A stretch of 64,000 nt of DNA from Oxydemutator sp963693105 (GCA_963693105.1 OY843752.1:1054001-1118000), one strand, 5' to 3'; counted from the first letter of the stretch, positions 37,358 to 48,940 are shown. Notes: generated by a model from the letters alone, not told the origin. Made by a program: numbers and translations.

Positions 37358-37665
37358 GACGGCTTTCCTATCGGTTCGCTCGACACCTTGACCCGTATTT
37401 TGGTGAAGTTCTGATGCAGGCGTTGACTGAATTCCTCGTTCAATTGCTTGACAATCTCACGCTGATGATGGCGCAGATGAATCGCAAGAAAGGGTTGGTC
37501 GGTTACGAGGGTTACGCATTGCTCGCAAAAGCCGCTGATCCAGCAATGAGGCGCGAGTTCCGGCGACAGACGGCTGCGTGCGCTGGCGGTCATTTCCGTC
37601 AGCAGCCGGGCCTGTTTGTCCAGTTCCGGATGAAGGGATGGGATGAATGAAGCAATTTTTTCCAC
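37333..37665 (-). CDS. dciA: DUF721/DciA-like replicative helicase loader
   Basis: 110 residues from a GTG. The sequence SRLSPELAPHCWISGF, VTLVTDQPFLAIHLRHHQ and IVKQLNEEF match the DUF721/DciA family, which loads DnaB in bacteria lacking DnaC. Position next to lpxC, before an M23 peptidase and secA, is typical of gammaproteobacteria. GTG 37665 gives the usual start (VEKIASFIPSLHP); a longer frame to 37872 adds Arg/Pro-rich sequence antisense to the peptidase gene. It overlaps lpxC tail-to-tail (25 bp) and the peptidase gene head-to-head (19 bp). Confidence 0.85.
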   Translation of the reverse strand: MEKIASFIPSLHPELDKQARLLTEMTASARSRLSPELAPHCWISGFCEQCVTLVTDQPFLAIHLRHHQREIVKQLNEEFSQRLHQNFTKIRVKVSSEPIGKPSQPSDIGI

Positions 37666-38540
37666 GTTTTGACGCCCGCCGCTATTCTGCCGCTGTTTTG
37701 CGCCGATTGAAAGCCCTGGGTGTCGTTCGCGCACAGGTGACGGCGGCGGTGCTGGCGTTGGTCGCGGCCGGGGGTTACGGCCTGGCGATGCTGCAATCGT
37801 CCGACGACTACCCGGGCGCCACCGCCGCGTTGCAGGCCTATCTGGGCGATCTGGACGAGATTCGGCGTTCACGCGAAATTGAAAGCTCGCTGCTGATCCG
37901 CAAGGTGGCGGTGCTGTCGGCGCGGCTCGCGCGCGTCGAGGCGCTCGGCAACCGCATCATCGAAGATTACGGAATAGATTCCGCCGAATTCAATTTCCCC
38001 GAGCCGCCGGGCGTCGGCGGAATCACTTTTGCCGGGACGCCGGCGGTGGTGGCCGGCCTGGAGTCGGGTGTCGCGGAGGGCGAGTTGAAACTTTCGATGC
38101 TGTCGGATTATATGCGAACGCAGGATTTGTCCGAGGACATGCTGCCGTTCGGATGGCCGGTCCGGCGCGCGCTGATTTCCTCCGGCTTCGGCTCGCGCCT
38201 CAGTCCGTTCAGCGGCAAGAGAGAGTTTCATGCCGGCCTGGATATTGTCGGCCGCGAAGGCGACCCGGTGTACACGCTGGCGAGCGGCGTCGTGCAGCGC
38301 ACCGCCGACCTGCCGCATTACGGCAAGCTGGTTGAAATCAGCCATGCCGACGGTTACACCACACGCTACGCGCACAACAGCCGTATCGTCGTCGCGGAAG
38401 GGGACGTCGTCAAGAAAGGGCAGATTATTGCCGAGCTTGGCAACACCGGGCGCTCGACGGGCCCTCATTTGCATCTCGAGATTCTGAAAAATTCACGCAG
38501 GCTGGACCCCAGGCCCTTCCTTCACGGTCCACGGCGTTAA
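37647..38540 (+). CDS. M23 (LytM) family metallopeptidase
   Basis: 297 residues: basic N terminus, one membrane helix or signal (about 32-50, VTAAVLALVAAGGYGLAML), a coiled-coil-like stretch (about 70-110), and the LytM domain (about 185-290) with zinc motifs HAGLDIVG (HxxxD) and GPHLHLEI (HxH). All zinc ligands are present, so it may cut peptidoglycan cross-links in the periplasm, unlike degenerate EnvC/NlpD types. It is the usual neighbour of secA in this gene order. The start is only weakly supported by a GGGATG-like site. Confidence 0.92.
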   Translation: MKQFFPRFDARRYSAAVLRRLKALGVVRAQVTAAVLALVAAGGYGLAMLQSSDDYPGATAALQAYLGDLDEIRRSREIESSLLIRKVAVLSARLARVEALGNRIIEDYGIDSAEFNFPEPPGVGGITFAGTPAVVAGLESGVAEGELKLSMLSDYMRTQDLSEDMLPFGWPVRRALISSGFGSRLSPFSGKREFHAGLDIVGREGDPVYTLASGVVQRTADLPHYGKLVEISHADGYTTRYAHNSRIVVAEGDVVKKGQIIAELGNTGRSTGPHLHLEILKNSRRLDPRPFLHGPRR

Positions 38541-38565
38541 CGCGGTTTTGCACCGTCCGGCGGCA

Positions 38566-38585
38566 CGGCGGATGACAAGCCGCCG
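38566..38585 (+). promoter_or_regulatory. GC-rich stem-loop just before secA
   Basis: CGGCGG (38566-38571) pairs with CCGCCG (38580-38585) around an 8-nt loop. It ends 6 nt before the AAGG ribosome binding site of secA, so it could affect secA translation. No SecM-like gene is present. No U-tract follows, so it is not a terminator. Confidence 0.3.
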
Positions 38586-38603
38586 CTGACAAGGCACGTG
38601 CTG

Positions 38604-41346
<2,743 letters not shown>

Positions 41347-41363
<17 letters not shown>

Positions 41364-42567
41364 CCGGCGTGATTCCTCGCCGCTGGCGGTCGCCGGTTTT
41401 CGCGTGGCCGCGTTGCCGTGCGGCATACGCTATCAGGGGCGCGATGATCTGGTGCTAATCGAGGTGGCCGCGCAGGCCGCGGCGGCGGCCGTTTTCACGC
41501 GCAACCGTTTTTGCGCGGCGCCGGTCACCGTCGCCAGGCGTCACCTTGCACACGAGCCGCCGCGTTACCTGCTGATCAACGCCGGCAACGCCAACGCCGG
41601 ACTGGGCGAGGCGGGCGTTGCCGATGCCCATGCTTGCTGCGCCGAACTGGCGCGGCTGGCCAGTGTCGCGCCGCATCAGGTACTGCCGTTTTCTACCGGC
41701 GTGATCGGCGAGCGTCTGCCGCGCGACAAAATTGTGGCGCGGCTGCCGGATTTGCTGGCGGCGCTGTCGGAAGACGGGTGGCTTGCCGCCGCGCGCGCGA
41801 TCATGACCACCGACACCGTCGAAAAATGGCGCAGCCGCCGCGTTGCCTGCGCCGCCGGCGAAGTGACGCTGAGCGGTATCGCCAAGGGCGCCGGCATGAT
41901 TCGCCCCGACATGGCGACGATGCTGGGATTCATCGCCACCGATCTGCAAGTGGATCAGCAAGCCGCCCGGGCGCTGCTGCACGAGGCCTGCGCGCTGTCG
42001 TTCAATTCGATTACGGTGGACGGCGACACCTCGACCAACGACGCCTGTGTGCTGCTGGCAAGCGGGCAGTCCGGCGTCGCCTGGGACAGTCTCGGCGACG
42101 ATGAGCGCCGGCGTTTTGCCGGGGCGCTGACCGGCCTGATGCAAGACCTGGCGAAAGCGATTGTGCGCGACGCCGAGGGCGCGACCCGCCTGATTGCAAT
42201 CGAGGTGCGCCGCGCCGGCTCCGTCGAGGAAGCGCGCGCGGTGGCGTACACCGTCGCCCATTCGCCGCTGGTCAAGACGGCGTGCTACGCCGGCGATCCG
42301 AACTGGGGGCGCATCATCGGCGCGGTCGGGCGCAGCCCGGTGGAGAAACTCGACATCGGGCGCGTTCGCTGTTATCTGGATGAGCACTGCATTTTTCTGG
42401 ACGGCGCCAAAGCGGCCGATTACGACGAGCGGCGCGCCGCTGAAATCCTGTCCGCGCCGGAGTTCACGATAGGCATCGAACTCGGGCGCGGCGATGCGGG
42501 CGCGGTGGTCTGGACATCCGACCTGACGGAAGACTACGTGAGAATCAATGCCGATTACCGCAGTTGA
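41347..42567 (+). CDS. argJ: Bifunctional ornithine acetyltransferase/N-acetylglutamate synthase ArgJ
   Basis: 406 residues. The self-cleavage site PDMA-TMLGF puts the nucleophile at Thr191; KGAGMIRPDMATML, STNDACVLLASG and GDPNWGRIIGAVGR are conserved. It recycles acetyl groups in arginine synthesis. Starts inside the end of secA; followed with no gap by the Nudix gene. Confidence 0.96.
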
Positions 42568-43524
42568 ATGGCGGCGGTTGCGGGCCTTCGGCCGGCCGTG
42601 ACGCCGGCCACAACGCCGATTGTCATCGGCCTCGTCCGGCGCGGCGATTCGGTGCTGGTGTCGCGGCGGCGGCGCGGCGTTCATCAGGGCGGCCTGTGCG
42701 AGTTTCCGGGCGGCAAGGTCGAGCCGGGCGAGTCCGCCGGTCAGGCCGTTGTGCGCGAACTGGCGGAGGAAACCGGCCTCACTGTGCGCGACGTCCGCCC
42801 GCTGATTCGCTTCCATTGGCGCTACGACGACCGGCGTTTGCATTTCGACGTGTTTGTGGTGCGTGATTTTGACGGCGATGCGCGCGCGGATGCGCGCTGG
42901 GTTGAAATTGCCTCGCTGCGCGCCGCCGATTTTCCTCCGGCCAGCCGCGTGATGATCAACGCGCTGAAACTGCCCGGACAGTATCTGATGACTCCAGCCG
43001 TGGACGACCGCCGGCGTTTCATCCGGCGTTTCAGGCGGGCGCTGGAGAAGGGCGTGCGGCTTGCCGTATTGAGGGACCATTTTCTGGATGACGCGGCCTA
43101 TATCGAGGTCGCGCGCGAGATGGCGGCCGAGGCCGACGTTTTCGGCGCGAAAGTTTTATTGCACAACCGCGGTGTCGAGGCCGCGTTTGCCGCCGGCGTT
43201 CACTTCAGCGCCGCCGCATTGCGGCGATGCCGCGGCAGGCCGGTGGCTGCCGACCGCTGGTTCGCAGCCTCGTGCCACGATGCGCGGGAATTGCAGGCCG
43301 CGGTGTCTGTCGGCGCGGACTTCGCCGTGCTGGGGCCGGTGCGGGCGACGCCGAGCCACGTCGGCGCCGCCGCGCTCGGGTGGCCCGCTTTCGCCGCGCT
43401 TGCCGGCGATTTGCCGATGCCGGTTTACGCGGTGGGCGGCCTGGGGCCGCGCGATACGGCGGTGTGCCGCCGTCACGGCGGCCACGGCATCGCCGCGATA
43501 CGCGCCTTGTGGGGCGATGAGTGA
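42568..43524 (+). CDS. Nudix (MutT-like) hydrolase fused to a TenI/ThiE-like domain
   Basis: 318 residues. Residues about 15-140 are a Nudix domain with a perfect box, GGKVEPGESAGQAVVRELAE followed by ETGL (GX5EX7REUXEEXGU), as in the 8-oxo-dGTPase MutT. Residues about 145-315 form a thiamin phosphate synthase/TenI-like barrel (VLLHNRG, FAASCHDA, ADFAVLGPVRAT, VYAVGGL). Such fusions are known; the job of the barrel is unclear. ATG directly abuts the argJ stop, so it is co-translated. Confidence 0.9.
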   Translation: MAAVAGLRPAVTPATTPIVIGLVRRGDSVLVSRRRRGVHQGGLCEFPGGKVEPGESAGQAVVRELAEETGLTVRDVRPLIRFHWRYDDRRLHFDVFVVRDFDGDARADARWVEIASLRAADFPPASRVMINALKLPGQYLMTPAVDDRRRFIRRFRRALEKGVRLAVLRDHFLDDAAYIEVAREMAAEADVFGAKVLLHNRGVEAAFAAGVHFSAAALRRCRGRPVAADRWFAASCHDARELQAAVSVGADFAVLGPVRATPSHVGAAALGWPAFAALAGDLPMPVYAVGGLGPRDTAVCRRHGGHGIAAIRALWGDE

Positions 43525-43531
43525 CGGGGCT

Positions 43532-43539
43532 GGTATCAT
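43532..43539 (+). promoter_or_regulatory. Possible extended -10 promoter for hflX
   Basis: TGGTATCAT, a TGn-extended -10 with one mismatch (TATCAT, 43534-43539), lies 20 bp before hflX. No -35 at proper spacing. Confidence 0.3.
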
Positions 43540-43559
43540 AAAGACAATGGAGACGCCGC

Positions 43560-44852
43560 ATGATTGACACGATTGCGCCCGTTGCGGACCGCAGTGCGGC
43601 TCTGCTGCTGTCCGTCGCGGTCGGCGCGCGGGACGGGTGGCGCGGTCTCGACGAGTTCGTTGAACTGGCCGCATCCGCCGGTGTCGAAAACCGCGGCCTG
43701 ATGAGTGCGCGCCGCGTGCGCCCCGACCCCAGGTATTTCATCGGCAGCGGCAAGGCCGACGAGGTTCGGCAGTGGGTCGGCGACAACGATGTGCATCTGC
43801 TGATTGTTGACCGCGACCTGACGCCGCGGCAGGAGCGCAACCTGGAAAGCCGTATCCAGGCGAGGGTGCTCGACCGCACCGGCCTGATTCTCGATATCTT
43901 CTCGCAAAGGGCGCAATCGCACGAGGGCAAACTCCAGGTCGAACTGGCGCAACTCGAATACCTGTCCGCGCGTCTGGTGCGCGGCTGGAGCCACCTGGAA
44001 CGGCAGAAGGGCGGCATCGGCCTGAGAGGCCCCGGCGAGAAGCAACTGGAAACCGACCGCCGCCTGCTGCGCCGGCGCATGGGCAGTGTCGCCCGCCAGC
44101 TGGAGGGCATCAAGCGCCAGCGCGAGCAGCGCAGAAGGCTGCGCCGCAAGAACGCGCTGTTTTCCATTGCGCTGGTGGGTTACACCAACGCCGGCAAATC
44201 CACGTTGTTCAACGCGCTGACCGATGCCGGCGTCGTCGGCGAGAGCCGCTTGTTCGCGACGCTCGACCCGCTGGTGCGGCGGCTGGAACTGTCGGGCAGC
44301 GCGGTGCTGGTCAGCGACACCGTCGGCTTTATCCGCGACCTGCCGCATGAGTTGATCGAGGCGTTCAACGCGACGCTGCTCGAAGTCCGCCAGTCCGATT
44401 TGATTCTGCATGTCGAGGACGCTTCCGACCCGGACTGCGCCGAGCACCGCCTGCAGGTTGAATCGGTGCTCGACGCCATCGGCGCCTCGGAGATACCGAA
44501 GATCAACGTCTTCAACAAAATTGACCTGACCGACGAGGCGCCCGGCCTGTTGGGCGGCAACGGTGAGCGCGCCGCCGCCGTGCGCCTGTCGGCGCGTTCG
44601 TGCCGCGGCATCAACCTGCTGAAACAGGCCATTCGGGATGAACTGGCGCCGCGCCGCCGCGCCTGGCAGTTGCGCGTGCCCGTCAACGCCCCCGACCTGC
44701 GCGCCTTCCTCTACGACAACGGCAGCGTCCTGAGCGAGCGCTATGTCCCGGACGAGGGCTGGACGCTGAAATTCGAACTCGAAGAACACGCATTGCATCG
44801 CCTGCAAAAGCGTTTCGGCTGCGTCGCCGTTAGCGGCGACCTGCCTGTTTGA
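43560..44852 (+). CDS. hflX: GTPase HflX (ribosome rescue/splitting)
   Basis: 430 residues: N-terminal HflX domain, the linker signature GGIGLRGPGEKQLETDRR, a coiled coil, then the GTPase domain with GYTNAGKSTLFN, DTVGFIRDLPHEL and NKIDL. HflX splits stalled 70S ribosomes under stress. GGAG precedes the ATG. In many relatives hfq lies just upstream; here the Nudix fusion does. Confidence 0.96.
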   Translation: MIDTIAPVADRSAALLLSVAVGARDGWRGLDEFVELAASAGVENRGLMSARRVRPDPRYFIGSGKADEVRQWVGDNDVHLLIVDRDLTPRQERNLESRIQARVLDRTGLILDIFSQRAQSHEGKLQVELAQLEYLSARLVRGWSHLERQKGGIGLRGPGEKQLETDRRLLRRRMGSVARQLEGIKRQREQRRRLRRKNALFSIALVGYTNAGKSTLFNALTDAGVVGESRLFATLDPLVRRLELSGSAVLVSDTVGFIRDLPHELIEAFNATLLEVRQSDLILHVEDASDPDCAEHRLQVESVLDAIGASEIPKINVFNKIDLTDEAPGLLGGNGERAAAVRLSARSCRGINLLKQAIRDELAPRRRAWQLRVPVNAPDLRAFLYDNGSVLSERYVPDEGWTLKFELEEHALHRLQKRFGCVAVSGDLPV

Positions 44853-44864
44853 CGGGCTTTGTTT

Positions 44865-45803
44865 GTGCCGGGTGAAGCGCGCTTGCGTCAGGCCGGCGGC
44901 GTCTTTGCCCTGATTGTGCTGGCCGCCTTGACCGGCGTCTTGTCGGGCAGGGAGGCGGGGCGTTTGGCGAAGGAAGAGGCGCCGGAACGCCTGGTGGCCG
45001 GGGAGGTATTCAGCGATTGTCCGGTGTGTCCGCAAATGGTGGTCGTTCCGCCGGGTTCGTACAAGATGGGCTCGCCACCGTCGGAGGATGGCCGCTATGA
45101 CAGTGAAGGCCCGGTGCATGAAGTCCACGTTGCCGGATTCTCGGCGGGTATTTACGAGGTGACGCGGGTTGAGTATTCGCACTTCGTTTCAGCGACTGGT
45201 CATTCGACGGAATCGTGCTACACGTTTGAGGACGGCAGCCTGGAAGAACGTTTCGGGAGAGACTGGCGGCGGCCCGGATTGCCCCAGACGAACCACGATC
45301 CGGTGGTGTGTGTGGATTGGCATGATGCACGGTCTTATGCGGCTTGGCTGTCGCGGAAGACGGGCAGGAGTTACCGTTTGTTGAGTGAGTCGGAATGGGA
45401 GTATGTCGCGCGAGCGGGCACGACGACTCCGTTTCACTATGGTGAGACGATGTCACCGGAGCAAGCGAACTATAACGGAGATACTGTCTATGGCTCCGGC
45501 TCGAAAGGGGAGAATCGGCAACGCACGGTAGCGGTGGGTTCGTTCGCCGCCAACCGGTTTGGCTTGTATGACGTGCATGGCAATGTGTGGGAATGGACGC
45601 AGGACTGCTGGAGTGAAAATTATGAGGGGGCGCCGGCAGATGGAAGTGCGCGGGAGTCGGGGGATTGCATGCGGCGCATATTGCGCGGCGGTTGCTGGTA
45701 CAGTGCTCTGGGAGACATCCGCTCCGCCACCCGCTACGGGTACGCCCCCGGACTCCGGTACAGCAACGCCGGCTTCCGCATCGCCCGGACGCTCACCCCG
45801 TGA
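44865..45803 (+). CDS. SUMF1/FGE-sulfatase domain protein, exported
   Basis: 312 residues: N-terminal hydrophobic segment (about 10-28, AGGVFALIVLAALTGVLSG), probably a signal peptide or anchor, then a formylglycine-generating-enzyme-like fold: MVVVPPGSYKMGSPPSE, VTRVEYSHFV, RLLSESEWEYVARAGT, GLYDVHGNVWEWTQD, RILRGGCWY and AGFRIART. The paired copper-binding cysteines of true FGE near the C terminus are not seen, so catalysis is doubtful; many such proteins have unknown or binding roles. No good ribosome binding site; TTG 44859 is an alternative start. GC is lower than in hflX, suggesting acquisition. No sulfatase gene is nearby. Confidence 0.82.
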   Translation: MPGEARLRQAGGVFALIVLAALTGVLSGREAGRLAKEEAPERLVAGEVFSDCPVCPQMVVVPPGSYKMGSPPSEDGRYDSEGPVHEVHVAGFSAGIYEVTRVEYSHFVSATGHSTESCYTFEDGSLEERFGRDWRRPGLPQTNHDPVVCVDWHDARSYAAWLSRKTGRSYRLLSESEWEYVARAGTTTPFHYGETMSPEQANYNGDTVYGSGSKGENRQRTVAVGSFAANRFGLYDVHGNVWEWTQDCWSENYEGAPADGSARESGDCMRRILRGGCWYSALGDIRSATRYGYAPGLRYSNAGFRIARTLTP

Positions 45804-45933
45804 GTCATTTCATTTGTACCTCAGTCGGCCCCGCCGGGAGACCATCGCAGTTGTGCTACACTGCACCGGCTGGCAACGGTGGTTGATGTTCCGGGCCTCG
45901 CCCTGAACGCGCATTTATAAACGGGAGGCAATC

Positions 45934-46623
45934 ATGCCGGGTACCAAAATACTGATAGTCTTGACCTCACACGACCGGCTCGGAGACACCGGCGGCAAAA
46001 CCGGGTTCTGGCTGGAGGAGCTGGCCGCGCCGTATTATGTGTTCAGGGATGCCGGCGCCGAAGTCACGCTGGCCTCGCCCGCGGGCGGCGCGCCGCCGCA
46101 GGATCCGAAAAGCGATGCCCCGGACATGCAGACGGAGGCCATTGTGCGTTTCAAGGCCGATGACGAGGCGCGCGCGGCGCTGGCCGCGACGTCAAAATTG
46201 TCGGACGTCAGCGCCGACGATTACGACGCCGTGTTTTACCCCGGCGGCCACGGCCCGTTGTGGGATTTGACGGAGGACGCCGACTCGATCACGCTGATCG
46301 AGACGATGCACCGCGCCGGCAAACCGGTCGCCGCCGTCTGCCACGGGCCAAGCGTGCTGCTGCGCGCCAGCGCGCCCGACGGCTCGCCGCTGGTGCGGGG
46401 CAAGGCGGTGACGGGTTTCTCCAATACCGAGGAAGATGCGGCGGGCCTGACCGCCGTTGTGCCGTTTTTGGTGGAAGATGAACTGAAACGGCTGGGCGGC
46501 AGATACTCGAAAGCCGCGGACTGGCAGTCGAGCGTTGCCGTGGAAGGCAATCTGGTGACTGGCCAGAATCCGGCGTCGTCGGCGGCGGCGGCGACAGAAG
46601 TATTGGGACAATTGGCCGGTTGA
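45934..46623 (+). CDS. DJ-1/PfpI family protein (Hsp31-like glyoxalase III/deglycase type)
   Basis: 229 residues with nucleophile Cys136 in AVCHGPS followed by His137, acidic partner in GFWLEEL (Glu28/Glu29), and YPGGHGPLWDL. These are features of the Hsp31/YDR533-like branch, which detoxifies methylglyoxal or other carbonyls; substrate not provable here. GGGAGG precedes the ATG. A 130-bp spacer upstream suggests its own transcript. It is inserted, with the SUMF1 gene, between hflX and hflK. Confidence 0.88.
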   Translation: MPGTKILIVLTSHDRLGDTGGKTGFWLEELAAPYYVFRDAGAEVTLASPAGGAPPQDPKSDAPDMQTEAIVRFKADDEARAALAATSKLSDVSADDYDAVFYPGGHGPLWDLTEDADSITLIETMHRAGKPVAAVCHGPSVLLRASAPDGSPLVRGKAVTGFSNTEEDAAGLTAVVPFLVEDELKRLGGRYSKAADWQSSVAVEGNLVTGQNPASSAAAATEVLGQLAG

Positions 46624-46633
46624 TTGGTATAAT
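46605..46633 (+). promoter_or_regulatory. hflKC promoter
   Basis: Extended -10 TGGTATAAT with perfect TATAAT at 46628-46633, and GGGACA (46605-46610) at 17 bp as a partial -35. It begins inside the end of the PfpI gene and would start hflK transcription about 42 nt before its ATG. Confidence 0.55.
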
Positions 46634-46681
46634 CGGCTTTCACCTGTTTTGCCCCAAGACCCGACGAACGATTCAATTATC

Positions 46682-47839
46682 ATGCCCTGGAACCAGTCAA
46701 ACGGCGAACGCGACCCGTGGAAAGCAGACGGGCAGGGGCCTCCCGACCTGTTTGATTTCTTCAGAAAGCTGTTCAGCGGCGGCGGCGGCGGTTTCGGCAA
46801 ATTCGGTTCGCTGAACATCGGCCTGGTGGCCGCGCTGGTGGTGGCGGTCTGGCTTTTCTCCGGCATTTACATCATCAGCGAAGGACAGCGCGGGGTCGAG
46901 TTGAGATTCGGCAGCTACAGCATGACGACGCTGCCCGGCCCGCATTGGCACATTCCCTGGCCGGTCGAGACGGTCGAAGAGGTGGACGTGGACCGGATTC
47001 GTTCGGCGCAGAACCAGTCGCACATGCTGACCCAGGACGAGAACATCGTCGAGGTCGAGCTGGCGGTGCAATACCGGATCAAGGACGCCTCCGACTATCT
47101 GTTCCACGTGCGCCTGCCGGATGTGGCCGAGGACTTCCGCGACCAGTCCGTCGGCACGTTGTTCCAGGTCATGGAAAGCGCGTTGCGCGAGGTCGTCGGC
47201 AAGAGCCGCATGGACTTCATCCTCGGCGAGGGGCGCGCCGAAATTGCCGCGATGATCAAGCAGCTGATGCAGCAGGTTCTGGACGATTACGAATCCGGCC
47301 TTGAGGTGGTCACGGTCAATCTGCAGCAGTCGCAGCCGCCGGAAGCGGTGCAGGGCGCGTTCGCCGACGCCATCAAGGCGCGCGAGGACGAGATTCGCTT
47401 CATCAACGAGGCCGAGACGTATTCCAACGGCATTATTCCGCAGGCGCGCGGCGAGGCGGCGCGCATGATGCAGGAGGCGACCGCCTACCGCGAGAAAGTC
47501 ATCGCCAATTCCGAAGGTGAGGCCCAGCGTTTCCTGAAACTGCACGAGGAATACCGCAAGGCGCCGAAAGTGACCCGCAAGCGCCTCTACCTGCAGGCGA
47601 TGCAATCGGTGCTTTCGAACAGCAACAAGGTCATGGTGGACGTCGAGGGTGGCAACAACATCTTCTACCTGCCGCTCGACCGCCTGATGAAGGGCGGCGA
47701 CGGCAGATCGTCTTCAACGCCGCCCTCGGGCGCGTCGGAAGGCGCTTCGTCCGACGGCGCGTCGTCCATGCGCGATAACGTTTCATCGCAGGTGCGCCAG
47801 GCCATCCGCGGCGCCAGGGAGAATCGCAATGCCCGCTAA
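46682..47839 (+). CDS. hflK: FtsH protease modulator subunit HflK
   Basis: 385 residues: Gly-rich N terminus beginning MPWNQSNGERDPW, one membrane helix (about 44-62, LVAALVVAVWLFSGIYI), a stomatin/PHB domain, a long coiled coil, and a Ser-rich tail. With HflC it cages FtsH in the inner membrane. ATG 46682 matches the family start. Overlaps hflC by 11 bp. Confidence 0.95.
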   Translation: MPWNQSNGERDPWKADGQGPPDLFDFFRKLFSGGGGGFGKFGSLNIGLVAALVVAVWLFSGIYIISEGQRGVELRFGSYSMTTLPGPHWHIPWPVETVEEVDVDRIRSAQNQSHMLTQDENIVEVELAVQYRIKDASDYLFHVRLPDVAEDFRDQSVGTLFQVMESALREVVGKSRMDFILGEGRAEIAAMIKQLMQQVLDDYESGLEVVTVNLQQSQPPEAVQGAFADAIKAREDEIRFINEAETYSNGIIPQARGEAARMMQEATAYREKVIANSEGEAQRFLKLHEEYRKAPKVTRKRLYLQAMQSVLSNSNKVMVDVEGGNNIFYLPLDRLMKGGDGRSSSTPPSGASEGASSDGASSMRDNVSSQVRQAIRGARENRNAR

Positions 47840-48689
47840 AATACTGCTGGCCGTCGTCGGCCTGCTTGCCATCGTGCTTTATTTTTCGACCTACATCGTG
47901 GACGAGCGCGAAAAGGCGCTGTTGTTCCGGCTCGGTGAAATTGTCGAATCCGACATCGAGCCCGGCCTGCACTTCAAGTACCCCCTGATCAACAACGCCG
48001 AGGTGTTCGACGCGCGCATCCTGACCCTGAACGCGAGGCCGGAAAGCTTTCTGACGGTCGAGAAGAAAAACGTCACGGTGGACTTCTTCGCAAAATGGAG
48101 AATCCGCGATGTCTCGCAGTATTACCGCGCCACGCGCGGCGACGAGCGCAACGCCCAGAGCCGGCTGTCCCAGATCATGAAAGACGGCCTGCGCAACGAG
48201 TTCGGCAAACGCACGATACAGCAGGCCGTCTCCGGCGAGCGCAGCGAAATCATGAATGTCCTGAGAGGCAAGGCCAACAGCCTGGCCGAGGAACTGGGCA
48301 TCGAGGTCGTGGACGTGCGCGTCAGCCGCATTGACCTGCCCGATGATGTCAGCGGCGCGGTGTATTCCCGGATGCGCGCCGAGCGCAACCGCGTGGCGAG
48401 AGATTTCCGCGCGCGCGGCATGGAAGAGGCCGAGCGCATTCGCGCAAGAGCCGACCGCGAGCGCACCGAGATTGTCGCCGGGGCGTACCGCGACGCCGAA
48501 AAAATCCGTGGTGACGGCGATGCCAAATCGGCATCAACCTATGCCGAGGCTTACAACGCGGACCCGGAATTCTACGCGTTTTTGCGCAGCATCAGCGCTT
48601 ATGAAAGCGCTTTCGGCGGCTCCGACACGCTGGTACTCGAACCGGATTCAGAATTTTTCAATTATTTCGGCCAGCAGGGCGGCAACTGA
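47829..48689 (+). CDS. hflC: FtsH protease modulator subunit HflC
   Basis: 286 residues: membrane helix at 4-22 (ILLAVVGLLAIVLYFS), PHB domain (VDEREKALLFRLGEI), and a charged coiled coil (about 190-240). Partner of HflK. ATG within the end of hflK. Confidence 0.95.
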   Translation: MPAKILLAVVGLLAIVLYFSTYIVDEREKALLFRLGEIVESDIEPGLHFKYPLINNAEVFDARILTLNARPESFLTVEKKNVTVDFFAKWRIRDVSQYYRATRGDERNAQSRLSQIMKDGLRNEFGKRTIQQAVSGERSEIMNVLRGKANSLAEELGIEVVDVRVSRIDLPDDVSGAVYSRMRAERNRVARDFRARGMEEAERIRARADRERTEIVAGAYRDAEKIRGDGDAKSASTYAEAYNADPEFYAFLRSISAYESAFGGSDTLVLEPDSEFFNYFGQQGGN

Positions 48690-48722
48690 CGCTGGCTGGC
48701 GTTTTCAGCGAATTGAAGTCGG

Positions 48723-48914
48723 ATGAGATGGTCGGACCTGTTCGTGGCCCTCGGCCTGGTGATGATCATCGAGGGCATTTTGCCGTTTATCAGCCCTGAA
48801 AAATCGCGAGTGATGGCGAAAATGACCGAGAGTCTCAGCAACTTCCGGCTGAGAATTTTCGGTTTGATTGCGCTGGTCGGCGGCGCACTCCTCATTTATA
48901 TCGCCGGATACTGA
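48723..48914 (+). CDS. DUF2065 (YjeT-like) small membrane protein
   Basis: 63 residues with two hydrophobic helices (about 5-24, DLFVALGLVMIIEGILPF, and 44-62, IFGLIALVGGALLIYIAGY). The MRWSDLFVALGLV start and location between hflC and hisZ match YjeT/DUF2065, of unknown function. Confidence 0.88.
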   Translation: MRWSDLFVALGLVMIIEGILPFISPEKSRVMAKMTESLSNFRLRIFGLIALVGGALLIYIAGY

Positions 48915-48940
48915 TTCTTCCACGAAACCGCAAGCGGGCG

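Noticed and set aside
44865..45803. Formylglycine-generating enzyme for a sulfatase
   Set aside because: The paired C-terminal active-site cysteines are not visible and no sulfatase is encoded nearby.
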